From the NCBI RefSeq assembly GCF_008014345.1, contig NZ_VPFL01000004.1, forward strand, positions 1 to 64,000: 64,000 bases of DNA, in the 5' to 3' direction. The notes under the pieces were generated by a model. That model saw only the letters and a list, made by a program, of their open reading frames with translations, was not told where the DNA came from and searched no databases. This DNA comes from Pelomicrobium methylotrophicum (GTDB lineage: Bacteria; Pseudomonadota; Gammaproteobacteria; Burkholderiales; UBA6910). Each line of letters opens with the position of its first letter. Position 1 is the stretch's first letter. This document shows, piece after piece, positions 38,854 through 50,468 of this stretch. Made by a program: the position numbers and the translations under genes.

Positions 38854-38855
38854 TC

Positions 38856-39515
38856 TCAGCGCTCCCGCAGCCGCTCCATGTGCCTGAGATCCAGGCTGTC
38901 GAACGTCTCGCGGATGTGGAAGAAAAAGATGCCGAAAATCAGCACCGCCACCAGGATGTCGAGGCCAACGCCCAGCTCCACCACCATCGGCATACCATAG
39001 GTGGCACTGGTGGCGGCAAAGAAGAGGCCATTTTCCATCGCCAGGAAGCCGATCACCTGGGGCACCGCTTTGCGGCGGGTGATCATCATCAGGAACGCGA
39101 GCAACACGCACGCCAGCGCAATGCCGATGGTGCCGCGGGTGATGGTGCCGGCGAGCTGGGAGATGGGGAGCGCCAGGTTGAAGGCGAACACCACCAGCCC
39201 GATCCCGACCAGCATCGTCGTGGGGATATTAATGAGGGGCTCCACGTCCCACTGGATGTTGAGCTTGTGGATCAGCCGGTGGAGGATCCACGGCAACAGG
39301 ATCACCTTGAGCGCCAGCGTGATCAGCGCCGACCCGTAGAGGTGCGCCTGCCCAGTGGTCAAGGCCACCAGGAACGTGCTCAGGGCCAGCACCACGCCCT
39401 GGACCGCGAAGAGGTGGATCAACGACAGGAGCCGCCGCTGGGACAGCATGGCGAAGGCGATCAGCAGCAGCAGCGCCGCGAGCAGGTGGATGAGCTGGCT
39501 GATGAGCGTCGGCAT
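38856..39515 (-). CDS. Hyf/Nuo-like membrane subunit (HyfE type)
   Basis: A 219-residue, seven- or eight-helix membrane protein starting MPTLISQLIHLLAALLLLIAF. HyfE proteins combine an N-terminal extension with a NuoK-like half; the NuoK-like glutamate appears in VIGFLAMENGLFF. The chosen ATG lies five bases after the HyfC-like stop; residues available further upstream belong to that gene's shadow. Part of the tightly packed operon. Confidence 0.85.
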   Translation of the reverse strand: MPTLISQLIHLLAALLLLIAFAMLSQRRLLSLIHLFAVQGVVLALSTFLVALTTGQAHLYGSALITLALKVILLPWILHRLIHKLNIQWDVEPLINIPTTMLVGIGLVVFAFNLALPISQLAGTITRGTIGIALACVLLAFLMMITRRKAVPQVIGFLAMENGLFFAATSATYGMPMVVELGVGLDILVAVLIFGIFFFHIRETFDSLDLRHMERLRER

Positions 39516-39520
39516 GGCAC

Positions 39521-40480
39521 TCAGGCACCGAGCAGCAATAGAGTGAGCATCCCCAGGACAGCGAGCAAAAATGCAGTCCCCAGATACTCGGGAACACGGA
39601 AGACCCGCATCTTCGCCGACACTGTCTCGATCAGCGCCAGCCCAAACCCCGCCAGGGCGAGCTTTGCCACCAGCGCCGCAAGCGCCACCGGCACCTGAAG
39701 CCATTGGCCCGCGGGCGCGATGCCCCACGGCACGAACAGCGCGATGCCGATGGTGGTGTAGACCATCAACTTGAGCGAGGCGGCCCATTCGACAAGCGCC
39801 AGGTGCCGGGCTGAGTACTCCAGCACCATGGCTTCGTGGATCATGGTGAGCTCCAGGTGGGTAGCCGGGTTGTCGACAGGAATGCGGGCATTCTCGGCGA
39901 GCAGCACCATGACGAACGCCACCGCGGCAAAGGCCAAGCTCGGGTAGATGGCAAACGCCCGGTGTGCCAGGGTCTCAACGATGGTGGTCAGTCCGGTGGA
40001 CTGGGAGATGAGCGAGGCGGTGAAGAACACCATGAGGAGCGCCGGCTCGGCGAGGAACGAAACCAGCATTTCGCGCCGCGCGCCCAGCGTGCCGAAAGCG
40101 GTGCCGATGTCCATGGCGGCCAGGGCCTGGAACACCCGTGCCAGCGCGAGCACACCCACCAGCGCGATCACATCCGCAGCTTGCGCAAACGGAAGATCGG
40201 TGGCAAGCACAGGGACGATGGAAAGCGCAAGCAGCATGCAGCCGAACACGGCATAGGGCGCGGCCCGGAAGAGGGGCGAGGCGTTAGACGCGATGACCGC
40301 GTCCTTGTGGAACAGTTTGACGAGGTTACAGTACGGCTGGATGAGCGGCGGCGCCTTGCGGTTCTGCAGCCACGCCCGCCACTGGTTGACCCAGCCGAGG
40401 TAGAGCGGTCCGAGGGCGGCGGCCACCACCAGTTGCAAAGCCTGGGAAGCAAGGGCACTCAAGGCGTCTGGCCAGCTCAT
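39521..40480 (-). CDS. Hyf/Nuo-like membrane subunit (HyfC/NuoH type)
   Basis: The membrane subunit that links the soluble Fe-S arm to the ion pumps, 319 residues with about eight helices. WLQNRKAPPLIQPYCNLVKLFHKD in the first cytoplasmic loop and ARIPVDNPATHLELTMIHEAMVLEYS in a later one are hallmark acidic/basic loops of the HycD/HyfC branch. It starts one base after the HyfB-like stop. Confidence 0.9.
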   Translation of the reverse strand: MSWPDALSALASQALQLVVAAALGPLYLGWVNQWRAWLQNRKAPPLIQPYCNLVKLFHKDAVIASNASPLFRAAPYAVFGCMLLALSIVPVLATDLPFAQAADVIALVGVLALARVFQALAAMDIGTAFGTLGARREMLVSFLAEPALLMVFFTASLISQSTGLTTIVETLAHRAFAIYPSLAFAAVAFVMVLLAENARIPVDNPATHLELTMIHEAMVLEYSARHLALVEWAASLKLMVYTTIGIALFVPWGIAPAGQWLQVPVALAALVAKLALAGFGLALIETVSAKMRVFRVPEYLGTAFLLAVLGMLTLLLLGA

Positions 40481-40481
40481 C

Positions 40482-42506
40482 TCAACGCACGAACACGAGC
40501 AGCAGGAGCAGCGTGGCGAAGCTGTAGAGCAGATAGAGGTGAATGCGCCCCCGCTGCAGTACGCTGATCATCGCCGACAGCCGCCCGACCGCGGCTGCGA
40601 CCGGCAGGTACAGCCAGTGCCACAGCCGGTCTTCGACGTTGAGGTAATACCTGGGGCGCTCGTCGAAAGCAGTCGGCAGGTGGCGTTCGGTACGGAAAAA
40701 AGCCTCGAAGATCTGGCGGATCGGTTGTCCGAAGCCCTCGGCAGTGTCCTGCATGCGGGCGCTGACCCCGGGAAAGCCACAATCCCAGGCGTCCGTCCGG
40801 CGCAGCCGCCCGTGATAGAAGCGCTTGACCAGAAGCCACGTGAGCAGCACGGCGAGAAGAATGACGCACAGGAACAGAAACGGTGCGTAGCTCGCGCGCT
40901 CCGGGGCGATCGGCGTAAGATACCATCCGTTGCTTCCTGCCAAGCTGGGTGCGAGGCTCGCCGGGACCAAAACTTCCACCGCAGGGCTCAAAGCGACGAT
41001 CGCCGCCACCGGAAACACGCCGAGTAGCAGGCAGGGCAACGCCAGCCAGGCGAGTCCGGCCAGCTCCCACGGGCCCGCGTCGTGGGCATCCTTGAGCTTT
41101 TCCTCCCGGGGATGACCGAGGAAAATGACGCCGTAGAACTTCACCATCACGTAGGCGCCGAGCGCCGCCGACAGCACCACCGCGGCGGCCGCCAGCGGGA
41201 TCAGCATGATCAGGTAGGTGTTGGGAAGCCCCGGCGAGAACAGGAACGCCTGCAGCAGGAGCCATTCGGAAACGAAACCGTTCAACGGCGGCAGCGCGGC
41301 GATGCCCAGCACGCCTACCAGGGTGAGGCAAGCGAGCCACGGCATGCGGTGGATGAGCCCGCCCAGTTTGCCCAGGTTGCGGCTGCCGGTCGCATGCAGG
41401 ACGTGGCCGGTCGAAAGGAACAGCAGGCTTTTGAAAAAGGCGTGGTTCAGGCAGTGGTAAAGCGCGGCGGTCAATGCCAGAGCAGCCATGAGGTGCAATC
41501 CGTAACCGTGGAATACCAGCGACAGGCCGAAACCGGTCACGATGGACCCCACGTTCTCGATCGAGGAGTAGGCAAGCAGCCGCTTCATGTCGGTCTGCAC
41601 CGCGGCAAACAGCACGCCGTAGAGCATGGTGAGGAGCCCGACCGCCAAGGCGACGACGCCCCACCACCAGAGCTGCACCCCGAGCAGGTCGTACGTGAGC
41701 CGGAGCAAGCCGTAGATGGCGGTCTTCAGCATCACCGCGCTCATCATGGCCGAGACGGGCGACGGCGCCGCCGGGTGCGCTTCCGGCAGCCACACGTGCA
41801 AAGGCACGATACCGGCCTTGGCACCAAAGCCCAAGAACGCGAGGAAGAACGTGATACTGGCCCATAGCGCCCCGGGCTGGGAAGCGCGCATCGACGCGAA
41901 CGTGTAGTCGCCCTGTCCCGCCTGCAACACGCCGAAAGCGAGCAGGATGGCAAGCGCCCCCAGGTGAGCGATGAGGAGATAGAGGAAGCCTGCGCGCCGG
42001 ATTTCCGGAAGCCGATGCTGCGAAGTCACCAGAAAGTACGAGGAAAGCGCCATCATCTCCCACGCCACCATGAAGAGGTACGCGTCATCGGCCAGCATCA
42101 CCAACGCCATGCTCGCGAGGAACACGTGATATTGCAGGCACAAAAGACCGGGCGATGTGCCTTCCCCGGGTCTGAAATAGCCCGCCGCGAACATCGAGAT
42201 GCCGGCGGCCCCGGCGCCCAGAAGGAGCAGGAAGAAAGCGGACAAGGCGTCGGTCCGCACGTGGAATGGCAGATCAGGCAGCCCTAACGGCAGCACCAGG
42301 GCCTGGGGAGGCGCCTGGATCGTGGCGAGGGAAATGAAGAAAAGAACGATCCCTGCGCCAGCCCCGAGAGGAAAGAGCAGCCGACCGACGAACCGGAGGC
42401 TGTGGGGACGAAGCAGTCCAAGAAAGCCCACGACCAGCCAGCCGGCGATGACCGCGAGCGAGCCCCTCAGGGCAAACCCCGGCTCGCTGATTAAATCAGC
42501 CGGCAT
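40482..42506 (-). CDS. Hyf/Nuo-like antiporter subunit (HyfB type)
   Basis: First gene of the operon; a 674-residue NuoL/HyfB-family pump subunit with about sixteen helices. Functional residues of the family are present: Glu in LFMVAWEMMALSSYFLV, Lys in FGAKAGIVPLHVWLPEAHP, and Lys in VMLKTAIYGLLR. After the antiporter core (about 1-500) the C-terminal 170 residues include a cytoplasmic segment and a last helix (LYLLYSFATLLLLLVFV). The operon lacks HyfA/HyfH-like ferredoxin subunits, formate dehydrogenase and hydrogenase maturation genes. Confidence 0.9.
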   Translation of the reverse strand: MPADLISEPGFALRGSLAVIAGWLVVGFLGLLRPHSLRFVGRLLFPLGAGAGIVLFFISLATIQAPPQALVLPLGLPDLPFHVRTDALSAFFLLLLGAGAAGISMFAAGYFRPGEGTSPGLLCLQYHVFLASMALVMLADDAYLFMVAWEMMALSSYFLVTSQHRLPEIRRAGFLYLLIAHLGALAILLAFGVLQAGQGDYTFASMRASQPGALWASITFFLAFLGFGAKAGIVPLHVWLPEAHPAAPSPVSAMMSAVMLKTAIYGLLRLTYDLLGVQLWWWGVVALAVGLLTMLYGVLFAAVQTDMKRLLAYSSIENVGSIVTGFGLSLVFHGYGLHLMAALALTAALYHCLNHAFFKSLLFLSTGHVLHATGSRNLGKLGGLIHRMPWLACLTLVGVLGIAALPPLNGFVSEWLLLQAFLFSPGLPNTYLIMLIPLAAAAVVLSAALGAYVMVKFYGVIFLGHPREEKLKDAHDAGPWELAGLAWLALPCLLLGVFPVAAIVALSPAVEVLVPASLAPSLAGSNGWYLTPIAPERASYAPFLFLCVILLAVLLTWLLVKRFYHGRLRRTDAWDCGFPGVSARMQDTAEGFGQPIRQIFEAFFRTERHLPTAFDERPRYYLNVEDRLWHWLYLPVAAAVGRLSAMISVLQRGRIHLYLLYSFATLLLLLVFVR

Positions 42507-42590
42507 GGATTCCAGGCCCGGTGGGGGCTACCTGCCGGAGCGGCCACGCCGCCGTGGAGGCAGACGCCAAGCAGTTGAGCCCTTGACATA

Positions 42591-42607
42591 TGTTAATAAT
42601 ATTAACA
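42591..42607. promoter_or_regulatory. Palindromic operator candidate between the hyf-like operon and the RHH gene
   Basis: TGTTAAT-AAT-ATTAACA has perfect 7-bp arms and stands in an AT-rich island in an otherwise GC-rich region. It covers the -10 of the hyf-like promoter on one strand and follows TTGACA on the other. The divergent ribbon-helix-helix protein is the obvious candidate to bind it. Confidence 0.55.
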
Positions 42608-42623
42608 TCCTAAGCATTGTAAA
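42596..42623 (-). promoter_or_regulatory. Sigma-70 promoter of the hyf-like operon
   Basis: On the minus strand TTTACA and TATTAT are 16 bases apart, each one base off consensus. The leader to the first start codon would be about 80 bases. The -10 lies inside a palindrome that looks like an operator. Confidence 0.6.
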
Positions 42624-42644
42624 TGTAAATATGGTGAATATCCA

Positions 42645-42848
42645 ATGGTAAACGAAGAGCGGACAGCCCGGTTGACCATCCTGATCGACCCCAGGAAAAA
42701 AGCGGTTTTCGAGCGGTTATGCGCCGAGGAAGACCAGACCCCTTCCCAGGTCGTGCGGCGCCTGATCCGCGAGTACATCGAACAGCGTCTGGGCAGGCCC
42801 TGGAAACCTGGCGAGACGGTGGAGCAGACCCTGCGCGAGCAGCGTTGA
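42645..42848 (+). CDS. Ribbon-helix-helix (CopG-like) regulator
   Basis: A 67-residue DNA-binding protein. RTARLTILIDPRKKAVFERL gives the beta strand and first helix, and TPSQVVRRLIREYIEQRL the second, the standard RHH order; the tail is short and charged. It is divergent from the hyf-like operon across an AT-rich region with a palindrome, so local repression of that operon and of itself is the natural guess. No toxin gene accompanies it, which argues against an antitoxin role. Confidence 0.8.
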   Translation: MVNEERTARLTILIDPRKKAVFERLCAEEDQTPSQVVRRLIREYIEQRLGRPWKPGETVEQTLREQR

Positions 42849-42925
42849 AGGCCGGCCCCCGGCCGGTGGAAGAGGCGGGATGAGGAACGCTTTGGGATCG
42901 GCGCCCTGCCGGGCGCACCATCAAG

Positions 42926-42953
42926 AAAAAGGCGGCTTACGCCGCCTTTTTTT
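42926..42953. terminator. Bidirectional intrinsic terminator
   Basis: GGCGGC-TTAC-GCCGCC is flanked by an A-run on the left and a T-run on the right, so it can stop transcription from both the RHH gene and the convergent DsrE gene. The stem ends about 20 bases from the DsrE stop codon. Confidence 0.85.
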
Positions 42954-42971
42954 CGAACGTCCCCGCGCTGC

Positions 42972-43421
42972 TTATGGCTTGAGATACACGAAGCCGTATT
43001 TCTGCTGCAGCTTGCCGACTTCGGCCACGCCGGAGGGCACGATGTCAGCCTCGGGGATCACTTTGCTCTTCTCGATCTTGCGCGAGACCAGGGTGTTGTT
43101 GCACACCTTGAACTCGACGCCCTTCTCCTTCAACGTCTGGACCGTCACTTGATAGGGGTTTTTGTTCTTGTCCTCGGCGCCTTCCAGCAAGAAGTCGATG
43201 CCTTTGCCGTGGGTGACCACCACGATCTTCGACTTCGGTTCAGCGTCCAGGTGATTGCGGATGTTGCGCAGCGCGGCGCTCGCCACCTCGCTGTCATTGA
43301 TGTGATAGACGACTTTCTGCTCCCAGTCGCCGTCGTAGGCGCCCGCCTGCACGGCGCCGACGAACCCCAGCGTGGACGCCAGGGCGACCGCTGTCAACAA
43401 TGCGCGTTTGCTTTTGACCAT
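42972..43421 (-). CDS. Secreted DsrE-family protein 1
   Basis: Periplasmic protein of 149 residues. A Sec signal peptide (about 1-26, cut after VQA) precedes one DsrE-like domain with KVVYHINDS at its start, the turn VVVTHGKGIDFLL, a single conserved cysteine (Cys107 in FKVCNNTL) and IVPSGVAEV before the end. About half its residues match the outer domain of the anti-sigma factor nearby. The ATG is preceded by GAGGAGG. DsrE proteins elsewhere carry sulfur as a cysteine persulfide; whether this one does is inference. It lies 62 bases after a second DsrE gene and may also have a sigma-70-type promoter of its own. Confidence 0.88.
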   Translation of the reverse strand: MVKSKRALLTAVALASTLGFVGAVQAGAYDGDWEQKVVYHINDSEVASAALRNIRNHLDAEPKSKIVVVTHGKGIDFLLEGAEDKNKNPYQVTVQTLKEKGVEFKVCNNTLVSRKIEKSKVIPEADIVPSGVAEVGKLQQKYGFVYLKP

Positions 43422-43483
43422 TTTGGAAGCCTCCTCTTTATAATCAATTGTAAACACATGCAAAATCCGCGCGGTGGCTGAGC

Positions 43484-43936
43484 TTACGGTCGGATGTAGG
43501 CCCAACCCTCGCGCTGGCGCTTCATGATCTCCACAACACCGGCACGCACGAATCCGATGTCGGGGAGAAGGTCAGCACTGGTCACTTTTTGCGCGTCCAT
43601 CGTGTTTTGACACGCCACCATGTTCACCCCGCTCTTTCGCAGCTCAGCTACTTTGTTGCCGACCACCGATTCCATTTTGAGCATCGCAAGTCCCGGCCCA
43701 TAGGCCACAATCTCAATTTCGACGTTCTCTTTGCCCAGGTCTTTCTGGACGTTCCTGGCGTTATTCAACGCCAGATTCCAGGTTTTCGGATCGTCATCAC
43801 TGACCTGAATCACGACTCGATACTTGTCGTCCTTGCGCCCAGGGGCCGTCTTCATGCCCTCGCCCGCCCCGGCTGCCGCCGCCACACCGAACAGCGGCAA
43901 TGAAGCCAGCATTGCCAATACGTTCCTCCTCGACAT
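43484..43936 (-). CDS. Secreted DsrE-family protein 2
   Basis: Exported 150-residue DsrE-like protein. The leader MSRRNVLAMLASLPLFG has a twin-arginine pair and may use the Tat or Sec route. The mature domain shows YRVVIQVSDDD, the VEIVAYGPGLAML turn and one conserved cysteine (Cys109 in MVACQNTM), matching the cysteine of its neighbour. Overall similarity to DsrE protein 1 is lower than that protein's similarity to the anti-sigma factor. A strong GGAGGAGG precedes the ATG. It is the first gene downstream of an ECF-type promoter facing away from the sigma-factor gene. Confidence 0.87.
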   Translation of the reverse strand: MSRRNVLAMLASLPLFGVAAAAGAGEGMKTAPGRKDDKYRVVIQVSDDDPKTWNLALNNARNVQKDLGKENVEIEIVAYGPGLAMLKMESVVGNKVAELRKSGVNMVACQNTMDAQKVTSADLLPDIGFVRAGVVEIMKRQREGWAYIRP

Positions 43937-44049
43937 GTCCTCCTCCTCATCGGTAAAACCACCACCAAGTCGGCCTCTCCCTGCCCTCGTGCCGGCGTTG
44001 ACCGTCAAAAACCGGCTGAATCTCCGGGATCCGCCTACCTACTGCTTTT

Positions 44050-44077
44050 ATACCGAGATGAGGGGCAAAAAATTCCC
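44050..44077 (-). promoter_or_regulatory. ECF-type promoter driving the DsrE genes
   Basis: GGGAAT, 16 bases, CGGTAT on the minus strand. The same layout occurs on the other strand before the sigma-factor gene, with the two -35 elements face to face 18 bases apart. The leader to DsrE protein 2 would be about 100 bases. Confidence 0.72.
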
Positions 44078-44095
44078 GGTCCGCCGGCAAGCCGC

Positions 44096-44123
44096 GGGAA
44101 TAAAATAAGCCGGGTCGCGGTAA
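44096..44123 (+). promoter_or_regulatory. ECF-type promoter driving the sigma/anti-sigma operon
   Basis: GGGAAT, 16 bases, CGGTAA on the plus strand, ending about 20 bases before the sigma-factor start codon. Identity of form with the divergent promoter suggests that the sigma factor drives both, including itself. Confidence 0.72.
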
Positions 44124-44142
44124 CCCTTAACGAGATCGCCGT

Positions 44143-44700
44143 TTGACGGACGAGGACAAAAACCGCAGGTTTGAGCGGCTTCTTATCCCGCACATCGATG
44201 CGGCCTACAGCCTTGCATGGTGGATTTTGCGCGACCATGACCGGGCCGAGGAGGCCGTACAGGAAGCCTTCCTGCGAGCATACCGTTTTTTCGACTCGTT
44301 CCACGGCGGAGAGGGCAAAGCGTGGCTGCTCGGGATCGTGCGCAACACCTGCTACACCCTGTACGGTCGGGAAAGGCTCGAACGCGAGCATGAAGCGTTC
44401 GACGAAGAGCTGCACACACCGAACGGCCCGGCTCAGGAGGCCGAGGGCCTTCCGCTGGCCGACCCGGAGCTGGAGGCGATCCGCAATGCAGAGCGCGCGC
44501 TGGTGAGCCGGGCGATCGAGCAGTTGCCCGCCGAGTTCCGCGAAGTGCTGGTGCTGCGCGAGCTGGAGGGGTTATCGTACAAGGAGATCGCAAAAATAGC
44601 GTCGATCCCCATCGGCACGGTGATGTCCCGGCTTGCCCGGGCCCGCGCCCTGGTGCAGCGGACGCTGGCGGCCCAACTCAAGCAGGAAAACGGGAAATGA
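44143..44700 (+). CDS. ECF sigma factor (RpoE-like)
   Basis: Alternative sigma factor of 185 residues with region 2 (about 12-80: AYSLAWWILRDHDRAEEAVQEAFLRAYRFF) and region 4 (about 118-180: IEQLPAEFREVLVLRELEGLSYKEIA, then GTVMSRLARAR). No N- or C-terminal extension. The start is probably the TTG giving LTDEDKNRR; there is no ATG in a suitable place. Its stop overlaps the anti-sigma start by four bases (ATGA). It is expected to recognise the two GGGAAT-N16-CGGTA promoters in the divergent region. Confidence 0.92.
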   Translation: MTDEDKNRRFERLLIPHIDAAYSLAWWILRDHDRAEEAVQEAFLRAYRFFDSFHGGEGKAWLLGIVRNTCYTLYGRERLEREHEAFDEELHTPNGPAQEAEGLPLADPELEAIRNAERALVSRAIEQLPAEFREVLVLRELEGLSYKEIAKIASIPIGTVMSRLARARALVQRTLAAQLKQENGK

Positions 44701-45401
44701 ATTGCAGGCAGGCCCAGTCGCTGCTGCACGCCTACCTGGACGGCGAGCTGGATCTGGTCGCTTCGCTCGAGCTGGAACAACACGTGGCCCACTGCCCCGC
44801 GTGTCGCAGCCGCCAGGCGGCCGGCATCGCGCTGAAGGAGGCGATCGCCCGGAGCGCCGCGCGTCGCAAAGCGCCGGCTCGCCTCGTGCGCACGGTGTGC
44901 CGCCAGTCGGAGAATCTGGGGCACGGCGACTCCGGCGGCCGCCGCCGCTGGCTCCTGCCCGTCGCGGTGCCCACCCTGGGTGCGGTCCTCGCGCTGGCGG
45001 TATGGCTGGGTGTCCTGCGGCCGGGCGAGGCGCCGGTGTCCGCGCCGGCCCCGGAAAAGGTCGTCTACCATATCAATGACAGCCGCAATGCCGCCACCGC
45101 GCTGCGCAATCTCTCCAATCACCTGGAGCAATCGCCCAACGCCCGCATCGTGGTGGTCGCCCACAACGACGGGGTCGACTTCCTCCTCCAGGGTGCTCGC
45201 GACAGCGAAGGCAAGCCCTTTGTCGCCATGGTCTCCGAGCTCAAGGCCCGCGGAGTGGACTTCCGCGTGTGCGGCAACACCCTCACCCGACGGCATATCG
45301 ACCCCACCCGCCTCATCCCCCAGGCCACCCTTGTGCCTTCGGGCGTCGCTGAAATCGCCCGCCTGCAGATCCAAGAAGGGTTCCGCTACCTGAAACCGTA
45401 A
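44697..45401 (+). CDS. Transmembrane anti-sigma factor with an outer DsrE domain
   Basis: A 234-residue fusion. Residues 1-45 form a zinc-binding anti-sigma domain (Cys3, then His29-x3-Cys33-x2-Cys36 in HVAHCPAC). One transmembrane helix spans about 85-107. Residues 121-234 form a DsrE-like domain that should lie in the periplasm, with the conserved cysteine (Cys192 in FRVCGNTL); it is a close paralogue of secreted DsrE protein 1. The inside half would hold the sigma factor and the outside half would sense, most plausibly a sulfur or redox signal. The fusion is unusual: the sensor is the same fold as the regulated proteins. Confidence 0.9.
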   Translation: MNCRQAQSLLHAYLDGELDLVASLELEQHVAHCPACRSRQAAGIALKEAIARSAARRKAPARLVRTVCRQSENLGHGDSGGRRRWLLPVAVPTLGAVLALAVWLGVLRPGEAPVSAPAPEKVVYHINDSRNAATALRNLSNHLEQSPNARIVVVAHNDGVDFLLQGARDSEGKPFVAMVSELKARGVDFRVCGNTLTRRHIDPTRLIPQATLVPSGVAEIARLQIQEGFRYLKP

Positions 45402-45470
45402 CACCAGCAAACCCAGGCTGGGCGGTTACAATCTCGGAGGCAAGGGGGCTCGGAGTTCGTCAGACATTCC

Positions 45471-45740
45471 GTGAAAGTCTGTAAATCTCTGGTCATCCGC
45501 GGCCACGTCCAGGGGGTGGGCTTTCGGGCCGCCATGATGCGAAAAGCCCAGGCGTTGAACATCACCGGCTGGGTCCGCAACTTGCCCGGGGGCGACGTGG
45601 AAGCGGTGGTGGAGGGACCCCCGGAAGCGGTGGAGGCCATCATCGCCTGGTCGCGCCGGGGTCCGCCGGGTGCCGGCGTGGTTGCCGTGGAAGTCCGCGA
45701 GGCAAAGGGGGGCTACACCCGTTTCGATGTCCGTTGGTAA
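45471..45740 (+). CDS. acyP: Acylphosphatase
   Basis: Hydrolyses carboxyl-phosphate bonds such as in acetyl phosphate. The 89-residue protein has GHVQGVGFR (catalytic Arg) at about 11-19 and [17 protein letters not shown] (catalytic Asn). The start is GTG. Length and fold are standard. It follows the anti-sigma gene by 70 bases on the same strand, but has no clear functional tie to it. Confidence 0.93.
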   Translation: MKVCKSLVIRGHVQGVGFRAAMMRKAQALNITGWVRNLPGGDVEAVVEGPPEAVEAIIAWSRRGPPGAGVVAVEVREAKGGYTRFDVRW

Positions 45741-45764
45741 GAACAGGCTGCTCGGGAAGCGTGC

Positions 45765-45793
45765 GAAAAAAAAGCCCGGTGTGAACCGGGCTG
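45765..45793 (-). terminator. Intrinsic terminator of the candidate sRNA
   Basis: AGCCCGG-TTCACA-CCGGGCT and a run of eight T on the minus strand. The lack of a T-run on the plus strand argues that it is not the acyP terminator. Confidence 0.75.
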
Positions 45794-45862
45794 CGCAGCT
45801 CATCGAAAGATGAGGAGGGAGGAGACTTCCAACTTAACGCTGACGAACCGCTTAGCGTTAAT
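45766..45862 (-). ncRNA. Candidate small RNA
   Basis: Read on the minus strand, an AT-rich promoter-like stretch (TTGACA, then TTGGCA, with GATAAT/TAATAT further on) is followed by a perfect 8-bp hairpin (TTAACGCT/AGCGTTAA), a pyrimidine-rich single-stranded stretch (CTCCTCCCTCCTC), a 4-bp hairpin (CATC/GATG) and a strong terminator (AGCCCGG/CCGGGCT with eight T). This is the build of a trans-acting sRNA; a CU-rich loop could pair with Shine-Dalgarno sequences. No ORF fills it, and it is about 200 bases from the end of lhr. The call is structural only. Confidence 0.55.
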
Positions 45863-46068
45863 ATATTATTATCTTCTAATATTAATTGCCAAATGTCAAG
45901 CCCTTTTTCCAGGGCCCTCCAATTGCCGACCCCTTTCATAGGTCTCTTTACCCGAACGCCCAGGCACAAGAGATCCGGCTTGGCAACCCGTCTTTGCCAG
46001 CGGGCGCCGGTCGGCAGGGCATCGGTGGGCGGCCCGCGCAGGGGAATTTCCAGGCGGCCATGGCCGGA

Positions 46069-50400
<4,332 letters not shown>

Positions 50401-50468
50401 GGGAGCAAGCGAGCGAGGGAAAAGCCGGGAATCGAGCAACCGCTCGAGCGGCGCCTGGTCGACGATGC

